Source: a virus. Taken from it: 34,158 nt of DNA. The stretch spans positions 1 to 34,158 of IMG/VR virus record IMGVR_UViG_3300032316_000233; one strand, given 5' to 3'. Made by a program: the position numbers and the translations under genes. The notes under the pieces are model-generated. The model saw only the letters and a list, made by a program, of their open reading frames with translations. It was not told where the DNA came from and did no database searches. Below, piece by piece: positions 23,479 to 29,719 of this stretch (position 1 is the stretch's first letter; every line of letters starts with the position of its first letter).

Positions 23479-23582
23479 TACGACAACTCCTCGGGCACGC
23501 GCCCGCGCGCGCGGGCAGACGGCAGCCTAGCACCAGCAGCGGAAAATGGGTAGCGCTGAGAGCGGGTTCTAGGCTTGGCCAT
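23478..23582 (-). CDS. Possible 34-aa basic microprotein between endolysin and adaptor
   Basis: This small frame fills the whole gap between endolysin and adaptor. Its ATG overlaps the endolysin TAA (TAATG at 23584-23580) and its TAA overlaps the adaptor ATG (TAATG at 23480-23476). The peptide is strongly basic, with the pieces KPRTRSQRYPF and ARARGRVPEELS. A perfect palindrome GCCCGCGCGCGCGGGC (23501-23516) lies within it. Either it is a real coupled microprotein, or the frame serves only to carry ribosomes to the adaptor start. No homologue is recognised. Confidence 0.45.
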   Translation of the reverse strand: MAKPRTRSQRYPFSAAGARLPSARARGRVPEELS

Positions 23583-24106
23583 TAGGCGGTATGGTCTCCG
23601 GCCAGCTTTAGGCCGATCTCGCCCGCCTCCGCGACCCGGCGGGTCCAGCCCTTGCCGAAGGTGTCGAAGGTGGGGAGGGCCTCCAGGAAGTGCTGCCGGT
23701 TGCGCTGGAAGGCGGCGATGAGGGCGGCCGGATCATGGGCGGCCACCGTAGCCAGGGTCTTTGGGCCAATCGTCCCGTCGGGCATAACGCCCACGACAGA
23801 CTGGAGGACGCGAGCCGCCCGGCTGGGGCCGCTGTTCACCGCCATGTCAAACACGACGTAATCGAGGCCCGAAGGCAGGTCGTCGGCCCGCACCGCGTCC
23901 CAGAACCGGGTGCGATAGATGGACGTCAGGTGCTCGTCAGAGATGGCCCGCAGCTCGGCCTTTGTGGCCTGGCGGCCGAGCCAGTCGGAATAGGTCGCAA
24001 GCGTGACGCCCTTCATGGTGGCGCCGCCCGGATCTCGAGGATGGTCGGCCCAGCCGCCCTCGTGCGTCAGGACGTGCGCCAGGCTGGGGGCGAAGTTCTG
24101 CTTCAC
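23582..24106 (-). CDS. Endolysin, glycoside hydrolase family 108 type, 174 aa
   Basis: The N-terminal motif HEGGWADHPRDPGGATMKGVT is the GH108 signature, cited in pieces: HEGGW with catalytic Glu16, DPGGAT, and KGVTLATYSDWLGR. The C-terminal third (GVMPDGTIGPKTLATVAA, AFQRNRQHFLEALPTF) is the peptidoglycan-binding part typical of these phage muramidases. There is no signal peptide, so release needs the holin encoded directly upstream (four-base overlap). It cleaves the glycan backbone of the cell wall at the end of infection. Confidence 0.93.
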   Translation of the reverse strand: MKQNFAPSLAHVLTHEGGWADHPRDPGGATMKGVTLATYSDWLGRQATKAELRAISDEHLTSIYRTRFWDAVRADDLPSGLDYVVFDMAVNSGPSRAARVLQSVVGVMPDGTIGPKTLATVAAHDPAALIAAFQRNRQHFLEALPTFDTFGKGWTRRVAEAGEIGLKLAGDHTA

Positions 24107-24624
24107 TTGCTGCCCTTCAGTACCTGATTGAGCTGCTGGGTCTTTTCGCGGGAGCCGGCCGAGGAGCCGAAGTAGTAGGAGACGATCGCGCCCCAGGCCG
24201 TGCCGAGCGTGCCCAGCATGACGAGCAGGGCCTCGCCACCATTGATGGGCAGGCCGTAGGCGATCATCCAGGAGAGGATGCCGAAGAAGCCGCAGGTGAC
24301 TGCGCCGGCGAGAAGGCGGGGGGTTATGTCGCCGGTCTGAGCCTCGCGCTTGCGAGCGCTGTTGCGATCGGTCGCGTCGATGCGCTCGAGGTCGATCTCC
24401 AGTTCCTTCATCTGCACGGCGAAGTCCTGCTCGGCCTTCTTCAGGGCCAGCAACTGCTCCGGCGTGGCGCTCTTTACGGCGTCCAGAAGCTCGGCCTCGG
24501 TGCCGTCAGGCTTGCCGAGGAGGGCTTCGGAGATGGCGCGCGTGGCCATGCCGGCGAGCGGGCCGCCCACCGCAGTGGCGATGGTCGGAGCGACCGTTCG
24601 GACGAGGTTCAGAAGCTGTTCCAT
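24103..24624 (-). CDS. Holin of the three-TM superfamily, 173 aa
   Basis: An N-terminal hydrophobic, glycine-rich segment (TIATAVGGPLAGMATRAI) precedes a charged helical middle (LKKAEQDFAVQMKELEIDLERI) with DRNSARKREAQ. Two clear transmembrane helices follow near residues 105-126 (LLAGAVTCGFFGILSWMIAYG) and 131-152 (ALLVMLGTLGTAWGAIVSYYFG). The ending YYFGSSAGSREK is typical of 3TM-type phage holins. Start at 24624 is set by TGATG coupling. It would form the membrane lesions that free the endolysin encoded next. Confidence 0.85.
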   Translation of the reverse strand: MEQLLNLVRTVAPTIATAVGGPLAGMATRAISEALLGKPDGTEAELLDAVKSATPEQLLALKKAEQDFAVQMKELEIDLERIDATDRNSARKREAQTGDITPRLLAGAVTCGFFGILSWMIAYGLPINGGEALLVMLGTLGTAWGAIVSYYFGSSAGSREKTQQLNQVLKGSK

Positions 24625-24854
24625 CACTTGTCCGCCTTGCGCTCAAGGCGATCGAAGATGGCCTTCACCATCGCCTTGATGTCCTGAATGTCTGCCCGGT
24701 AGTCGTCCTTGCTGACGTAGGACGTGTGAAGCTCTCGCTCAATGCGCTTCATCTCGTCCTGCAAGATGCGGACGCTTTCCCAGACGACCTTTAGCATCCA
24801 GCCGATTGCCGTTCCGGCGATGCCGACGGCGATGTTGTAAAGATCTTGAGTCAT
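24624..24854 (-). CDS. Membrane/coiled-coil lysis-cassette protein, 76 aa
   Basis: One N-terminal transmembrane helix (LYNIAVGIAGTAIGWMLKVVW) is followed by a charged coiled coil (ILQDEMKRIERELHTSYVSK, IKAMVKAIFDRLERKADK). Placement just ahead of holin and endolysin, with TGATG coupling on both sides, makes it a member of the lysis unit. The one-TM plus periplasmic or cytoplasmic coil plan resembles inner-membrane spanins or XhlA-like proteins, but no o-spanin partner or lipobox is seen, so the exact role stays open. Confidence 0.65.
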   Translation of the reverse strand: MTQDLYNIAVGIAGTAIGWMLKVVWESVRILQDEMKRIERELHTSYVSKDDYRADIQDIKAMVKAIFDRLERKADK

Positions 24855-25294
24855 CACGGCACCCCTGGCCAAGAAACTTCCCACGGAAAGCCGGCCTGAG
24901 CCGGAACATCGCGCAGAGCGGCGCGGTAGGTTGCCCAGGCGAGGTCATCGACCGGGGCGTCGGCGAGCTGCGTCCAATCGGAGGCAGAGAGCCGGGCGTT
25001 GCGTTCGGCACGCACAGCATCGGCCTGACGCGCATCGAGGGCGGCGCAGGCGTCCGCGTCCATGTCCACCGCGATCCAGTTGGTGATCCAGTTCGCGCCG
25101 CTCTGGCGCACGCCGTCCATCGCGGCGGTCTGGTAGCGCGTCAGCGTGGGCTGCGGCCCTTCCAGCACCGGATCCGCGCCGAAGTCGGCGAGAAGCTCCT
25201 CCGACAGGACCGGCGGGAAGCTGGTCGCTGCGTGTGCAGCGCGGAACTGGTGGTCGGTGATGACGGAGCCATCGCTCCGGAGACGGATGAGCAT
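24854..25294 (-). CDS. Tail assembly chaperone-like protein (Phage_tail_APC type), 146 aa
   Basis: The C-terminal part carries ERNARLSASDWTQLADAP then WATYRAALRDVPAQAGFPW, the signature of the phage tail assembly chaperone family that follows fibre genes. The N-terminal part (MLIRLRSDGSVITDHQFRAAH, ELLADFGADPVLEGPQP) is the usual companion region. I chose the ATG at 25294, preceded by GGAGAACC. It lies directly downstream of the 643-aa fibre gene and probably helps fold or trim that fibre. Confidence 0.8.
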   Translation of the reverse strand: MLIRLRSDGSVITDHQFRAAHAATSFPPVLSEELLADFGADPVLEGPQPTLTRYQTAAMDGVRQSGANWITNWIAVDMDADACAALDARQADAVRAERNARLSASDWTQLADAPVDDLAWATYRAALRDVPAQAGFPWEVSWPGVP

Positions 25295-25305
25295 GATGGT
25301 TCTCC

Positions 25306-27237
25306 TTACGCGATGGCCAGGAAGATGTAGCTGGCAGTGTTGATGTTTACCAAGTTGCCACCAGCGTTGCTGAGTTCGAAGCCGCTCGCAGCCGTGTTCA
25401 CCCAGTCGGTCCCGGTGACTTCGGCAGCCGTGCTGTTCAGCGTCAGATAGGGGTCGTTGCCTGCGACGATGCCACGTGCGCTGTCCCACACATACCAGTC
25501 GCCCGTGCTGTCGGTACGCTTGATCAGGACGAACCGCGCACCAGCCGCGAAGCCGCAGTTGATGACCTGGGTCGCGCCCGTGCCAGTGTAGGTGCCGACC
25601 TTGCTGACGCCGGGACAGGAGGCGAAGAGGTAGGCGACGTAGGTGCCGCCAGCATAGTTCACAAAATCTGTGCTTGAGAGATTGAGTAGTGTGCTTGTGG
25701 GTGCTGCGGTATTAAAAAAATTCCAAGGAGCCCCATCAGCCGAAGCGCTTAACTCCAAAAACATATATCCAACATAAGCACTAGATACCGCCCATCGCCC
25801 TGTAATGGGGCCGCTTCGCAATTTCACAATCATCAATTCCGGTGCCACACCCAAGTTATGCGCCACCGTGCGGGCAACGCCCGTTCCCGTGTAGCACACC
25901 ACGTCGAAGAAGCCTGGGGCGCGACGAAACGCCTCAAGGATTCTTGTCCCTGATCCATTCGACGTGTTATTGCCTTGCCCGTTAGAAAAATAAACCTGTG
26001 TATTTGAGTCTAGTCGAGGAAACGCAGACGAACTCTCGGCAGAATTCTGTTGGGTGGACACCTCCTGCGTACCGCCGCGTAAACGATCAGTTGCAGAAAA
26101 ATTGTAAGAAGTACCCGCACGATTTGCGAATAACCCCAAATCAACCGGGAAGCCGGTTGTCTGCGGGTTTCCTGACGTTAAGGTCCCTGCGTAAGCAACA
26201 GGTGAAAACACACTCGTCCCGGTCGTCGGGGTCCGCATCGGGCCGCGCCGGATGGCGATGTAGATGTAATTGAAGCCATCCTGGTTATAGTCAATGTCGG
26301 TCGTCTCAAGTTGGAAACCCGTGGCTGTCGGCCTTACAAATGTGCCCGTGCTTTCGGAGTTGGGGAGATTTGGATTTAGTTCTGCGTCATTCGCGCCGAC
26401 AGGGAACCCACGCATATTGTCGATAAGGTTCCAATCTCCGCCGCCAACGCGCCTTATAAGTAACCATTGCGGCTCATAACCCAGCGCCACAACAGGGCCG
26501 GTCGCGGAGCCGTTGCCCGTATAGCTACCACAGCTAATCACATTGTCCGCGCCGGTCGCGCCAAAGCCGCCCGCGTCGTGGGCAAACAGGTACATGACAT
26601 AAGTGACGCCAGAAGCATTCATGCCTAAGGAATTGACAGCAATGCTTGTTGCCAAAGTAGAAATCGGAAACGAAAGTACATCTGATACAGCTGCTGAACT
26701 ATTGAGTAAAAACTCTCCAAAAATACGATTACTTCCACTGTCGCTAGAGCGGCAACAGGCTTTCCAATCGCCCGTCGTCGAGGTGGCCTTGATTATGATT
26801 GCGCCGGGTGCGCTTTGAAGATTGTGCGCCACAGTGCGACCAGCAACACCATTGCCCGTGTAGGTCACGATGTCGAAGAACTTCGGCTGCTCGCGGAAGG
26901 TCCAGGAGGCGTAGGTCGCCGCGTTGGTGTTGATCTTCGCAAGCGAGCCGATGCTGAAGCCGTTCGCAAGAAAGTCTGTCAGGCCCGTCGATTGCGTGGT
27001 CTGAGCAGTGATGGTGTTGGACGCGATGTCAAAGGTTGCGCCGCGTGCGGTGTCGTACAGCGCATGGTCGGTTGCGGCGCTGCGAGACTTTACCCAAACC
27101 AAACCTCCTTTGCCCGCCAGATCAATCCCGTTCGTGATCGTCTGCGTGCTGCCATTGCCCGTGTAGAGCCACGTGCTGAACACGTCCTCGATGAAGGTGG
27201 CGGATGTTGGCGTCGTGGCCTGGCTTGCGGAGAACAT
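25306..27237 (-). CDS. Modular receptor-binding tail fibre, 643 aa
   Basis: Start ATG at 27237, 11 bases after the previous stop. The protein has five similar modules, each built on a YTG[NT]G turn and a following [VI][KR]-type strand: LYTGNGSTQTITNG, TYTGNGVAGRTVAHNL, SYTGNGSATGPVVALG, CYTGTGVARTVAHNL and TYTGTGATQVINCG, mostly ending in W- or D-containing strands (GDWKACC, GDWNLIDNMRG, GDWYVWDSARG). This resembles the DUF7483 fibre domains, from memory. Patches within the gene (around 25660-25860, 25930-26160 and 26590-26770) are clearly more AT-rich than the rest, suggesting modules exchanged from other phages. It likely binds the host receptor. Confidence 0.8.
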   Translation of the reverse strand: MFSASQATTPTSATFIEDVFSTWLYTGNGSTQTITNGIDLAGKGGLVWVKSRSAATDHALYDTARGATFDIASNTITAQTTQSTGLTDFLANGFSIGSLAKINTNAATYASWTFREQPKFFDIVTYTGNGVAGRTVAHNLQSAPGAIIIKATSTTGDWKACCRSSDSGSNRIFGEFLLNSSAAVSDVLSFPISTLATSIAVNSLGMNASGVTYVMYLFAHDAGGFGATGADNVISCGSYTGNGSATGPVVALGYEPQWLLIRRVGGGDWNLIDNMRGFPVGANDAELNPNLPNSESTGTFVRPTATGFQLETTDIDYNQDGFNYIYIAIRRGPMRTPTTGTSVFSPVAYAGTLTSGNPQTTGFPVDLGLFANRAGTSYNFSATDRLRGGTQEVSTQQNSAESSSAFPRLDSNTQVYFSNGQGNNTSNGSGTRILEAFRRAPGFFDVVCYTGTGVARTVAHNLGVAPELMIVKLRSGPITGRWAVSSAYVGYMFLELSASADGAPWNFFNTAAPTSTLLNLSSTDFVNYAGGTYVAYLFASCPGVSKVGTYTGTGATQVINCGFAAGARFVLIKRTDSTGDWYVWDSARGIVAGNDPYLTLNSTAAEVTGTDWVNTAASGFELSNAGGNLVNINTASYIFLAIA

Positions 27238-27248
27238 GCGCTCGCCCC

Positions 27249-27860
27249 CTACGCCGCGTAGTTCTGCGCGATGGTGCGGGCCAGCCACACGCCACCGTCA
27301 GCCGTGAAGGCATACAGGTCGTAGCGGCTCGCCGTCGCCGTGATCGTCGGAGCTGTGCCGCCAGGCCAGCGCACCGCTGCGGGCCAAGTCACCGTGCGGG
27401 AACCCGTCGCGTCCTGGCGCAGGATCAGCAGGAAGCTGCGACCCGCCGTCGTGGCTGCCGGAAACGTGAAGGTGCAGTTGCCCGTCAGCGTCAGGTTCTG
27501 CACCGTGCCGGATGTCAGCACGATGGTGTAGTTCGTCCCGGTGTTGGCAGTGACCACCGCTTCCTTGTAGTCGCCGCCCAGGTCGAACCTGGCAGCGGGC
27601 GAGACGATGCCCAGGCCGAGATTGCCGCTGCTGTCGAGGCGCATCGCCTCAGTGCCGCCCTCGGTGAAGGCAATCGTGTCAGCCGCCGGGAAGAAGATCC
27701 CGGTGTTCGTGTCGCCGGTCGGGGCGATGGTTGGCGCGACGGCCGACCCTGCGGGAACCGCAATCGTGCCGGTGATCGAGGTGTTGCCGCTCGCATCGAG
27801 GACGATGTTGTTCGTCGCCGAGGCGTTGTGCTTCAGGTTCGTGGCTTGCAGGGTAGACAT
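27249..27860 (-). CDS. Tail fibre/spike protein, 203 aa
   Basis: The N-terminal half contains VLDASGNTSITGTIAVP, then GDTNTGIFFPAADTIAF and EAMRLDSSGNLGLG, a fibre-shaft repeat pattern very common in environmental phages. The second half (NLTLTGNCTFTFPAAT, VTWPAAVRWPGGTAPTITA) is a beta-rich knob-like domain of the kind found at fibre ends. The start ATG overlaps the stop of an 11-codon frame upstream (TGATG). Function as a short fibre or receptor-binding protein is inferred from family and location. Confidence 0.75.
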   Translation of the reverse strand: MSTLQATNLKHNASATNNIVLDASGNTSITGTIAVPAGSAVAPTIAPTGDTNTGIFFPAADTIAFTEGGTEAMRLDSSGNLGLGIVSPAARFDLGGDYKEAVVTANTGTNYTIVLTSGTVQNLTLTGNCTFTFPAATTAGRSFLLILRQDATGSRTVTWPAAVRWPGGTAPTITATASRYDLYAFTADGGVWLARTIAQNYAA

Positions 27861-27895
27861 CAGCCGAGCCCCTTCACGTTGATGGCGACAGACAT
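27860..27895 (-). CDS. Possible 11-aa coupled leader peptide before a fibre gene
   Basis: MSVAINVKGLG is encoded between the preceding gene and the fibre gene; GGAG lies just before its ATG and its TGA overlaps the fibre ATG as TGATG. It is too short for a folded protein, so it would act through translation, feeding ribosomes to the downstream start or sensing conditions. It could also be chance, but its fit is exact. Confidence 0.35.
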   Translation of the reverse strand: MSVAINVKGLG

Positions 27896-27898
27896 AGT

Positions 27899-28150
27899 CT
27901 ACTCCTTCATCGCCACAATTTGCGCCTGGAGGGCAGCAAGCTGTGCGAGCAGCTGCTCCTTCGTCGGGGCCGATGGCGCGACGGGCTCAGGAGGGGGCGG
28001 AGGTTCGGAGAAGGTGGCCCCGTCATAGAGCCAGCCCGGGCCTGCCACGTCCGCACACGGGATGGCGCCGACGGCCGCAGCGAACTCCGGGTCCGCAAGG
28101 ATGACGTTCGCCACTAGGCCGTTTTCGATGAGAGCGTATCGCTTGGTCAT
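27899..28150 (-). CDS. Small fibre-associated protein, 83 aa
   Basis: It begins MTKRYALIENGLVANVILADPEFAAAVG, quoted here as YALIENGLVANVILAD, a pattern frequent in small phage proteins encoded beside tail fibres. A WLYDGATFSEP turn and a proline-rich linker (PPPPPEPVAPS) follow, and it ends with a predicted helix EQLLAQLAALQAQIVAMKE. Such proteins are thought to be fibre chaperones or caps, but no experiment is known to me for this type. I chose the ATG at 28150 next to the AGGTG ribosome site. Confidence 0.6.
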   Translation of the reverse strand: MTKRYALIENGLVANVILADPEFAAAVGAIPCADVAGPGWLYDGATFSEPPPPPEPVAPSAPTKEQLLAQLAALQAQIVAMKE

Positions 28151-28158
28151 GTCACACC

Positions 28159-29334
28159 TCACCAGGTATAGACGCGAACGCGGCCGGCGCCGCCAGCACC
28201 GCCAGCGCCAGAATCGCTGCCAACCGAGGCCCCCCCTCCGCCGCCACCGCCGGCAAGGGAACCGCCAGCGCCGCCTGAACCACCCAGGCCAGATGTCGTG
28301 CCGCCCGCTCCTCCGCCGCCGCCCCCCTGGCGGCCTGTGCCGGCGCCGCCGGCGCCGCCTGCCGAGGTCGCAGTCGCCGCCGCAGCCCCAAGTGCGCCGC
28401 CCCCGCCTGCCGAGCCTGCATTGCTGCCACCAGCCCCGCCCTGAAAAGAAGCCGGTGTATTACTAATGGAGCCGCCGCCACCGCCGCCAGGGCCGCCTTG
28501 GTAAGAGCAGCCGCCGCCTCCGCCATTGTTTAAATATGAGCCGGCGCCGCCGGATGCGCCGCCGAAGCCTGCTGCTAGGCCGTCGCCTCCTCCACTAGTT
28601 CTAAATCCGCCGCCAAACTGCCCGCCCCCCCCCGAGCTAGACAGCGGTTCGCCCCCAAGGGTGGCCGAAGCCGCCGCGCTAAGGGCCCCGCCACCTGGGC
28701 CACCGACGCGTGAGGTGACTCCCGACCGCCCCCCTAGGCCACCAAAGCCGCCGTAAGCCGCCAAAAGAGAACCAAAAGTCGTATTGCCGCCGACTACGCC
28801 CGCGCCGCCGTCAGGGAAGACCCCCGTACCCCCAACACCACCTGAGCCGCCAGCGCCAATAGTAATTGTCTCAGTGGCGCTCACTTCCGCCGCGCTAAAG
28901 AGCCTGTAGGTATAAGAACCGCCACCGCCGCCACTGCCGCCCATGGGGGTGTTGGAGGTACCATAGCGTGCTCCACCGCCCCCGCCGCCGCCCGCGCCCC
29001 AAGCCTCGACCATGACGAAGGTCGCGCCGGCAGGCTTCGTCCAGGTGCCGGAGGCGGTGAACTCCTGCACACTCGCGGAGCCGCCTGCGGTCGCCAGCGA
29101 CCCGCCCGACAGGGTGAGCCCCGCGCCGACCGTGATCTCTTCGACCGCGCCAGTGCCCGCCGTGGTGCGGCCCAGCAGGCGGGACGTGTTCTGCGTCAGG
29201 CCGGAGGTCGTGATGGACCCAGCGCCAGCCAGAGAGCCGCCCGTCACAGGCAGCGTGAGCGTGGTGTCTGTGGCGGTCGCCGGAACGTCGAGGGTGACGC
29301 TGCCGCCTGCGGAGGAGTTGAGCTTTACGGGCAT
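28159..29334 (-). CDS. Glycine-rich tail adhesin, 391 aa
   Basis: The N-terminal 90 residues are a fibre-like segment (LDVPATATDTTLTLPVTGG). A conserved WTKPAGATFVMVEAWGAGGG motif then opens a glycine-rich domain of about 270 residues with many GG, GGG and GxGG runs, ending RVRVYTW. The motif matches the glycine-rich adhesin domain found on many phage fibre tips; polyglycine type II helices make such tips rigid, as known for phage S16 gp38. The variable loops between glycine runs (for example RYGTSNTPMG, FRTSGGGDGLA) would contact the receptor. Some loops use AT-rich codons unlike their surroundings. Confidence 0.8.
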   Translation of the reverse strand: MPVKLNSSAGGSVTLDVPATATDTTLTLPVTGGSLAGAGSITTSGLTQNTSRLLGRTTAGTGAVEEITVGAGLTLSGGSLATAGGSASVQEFTASGTWTKPAGATFVMVEAWGAGGGGGGGARYGTSNTPMGGSGGGGGSYTYRLFSAAEVSATETITIGAGGSGGVGGTGVFPDGGAGVVGGNTTFGSLLAAYGGFGGLGGRSGVTSRVGGPGGGALSAAASATLGGEPLSSSGGGGQFGGGFRTSGGGDGLAAGFGGASGGAGSYLNNGGGGGCSYQGGPGGGGGGSISNTPASFQGGAGGSNAGSAGGGGALGAAAATATSAGGAGGAGTGRQGGGGGGAGGTTSGLGGSGGAGGSLAGGGGGGGASVGSDSGAGGAGGAGRVRVYTW

Positions 29335-29390
29335 ACCGGTCCATCCTTGAAGACGGTCTGAGTTCCGTTGGCAATTCGCTTGATCGCCAT
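29325..29390 (-). CDS. Possible 21-aa coupled ORF between two fibre genes
   Basis: The ATG overlaps the preceding TGA (TGATG) and the frame runs 21 codons to a TAA ten bases inside the adhesin gene. The peptide reads MAIKRIANGTQTVFKDGPVCP in two pieces, MAIKRIANGTQ and TVFKDGPVCP. Its 3' part holds AAGGAT, which would be the ribosome site for the adhesin. It may be a leader peptide that regulates or couples adhesin translation. Confidence 0.4.
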   Translation of the reverse strand: MAIKRIANGTQTVFKDGPVCP

Positions 29391-29719
29391 CACGTTACAG
29401 TCCATGTCGAGCCAGAGCTAACAGTCACAGTCGCGCCCACAGCGACCGTGATGGGACCGAATGTACCAGCATTCTGCCCGGCCGGAATAGTGTAGTTTGT
29501 CGTGACCGTCTGACCATTCAGATAGAACGTCTGGTCATTGCCGCCGCCGGTCGCTCCGCCACCGAAGCTCTTAACCGTGCCCCCGGTGTCCTTGTAGAAG
29601 AGCTTGCCGTCCGTCGTGTTGATCGCCAGCTCGCCCGCAGCCATGTTGCCCGCCAAGGGCACGGCTCCACCGGTCGTGGATCTAAACAACTGAATAGGCG
29701 TGAAGCCTGCTTGCGCCAT
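29390..29719 (-). CDS. Tail fibre segment protein, 109 aa
   Basis: The protein starts AGFTPIQLFRSTTGGAVPLAG and AGELAINTTDGKLFYKDTGG, a short fibre-shaft pattern that is extremely common in phage tail fibre proteins, and ends in a beta-rich segment (NYTIPAGQNAGTFGPITVAVG). It is shorter than most proteins carrying this pattern, so it may represent a separate subunit of a multi-gene fibre. Coupled by TGATG to the 603-aa fibre gene upstream and, at its end, to the 21-codon frame. Confidence 0.7.
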   Translation of the reverse strand: MAQAGFTPIQLFRSTTGGAVPLAGNMAAGELAINTTDGKLFYKDTGGTVKSFGGGATGGGNDQTFYLNGQTVTTNYTIPAGQNAGTFGPITVAVGATVTVSSGSTWTVT

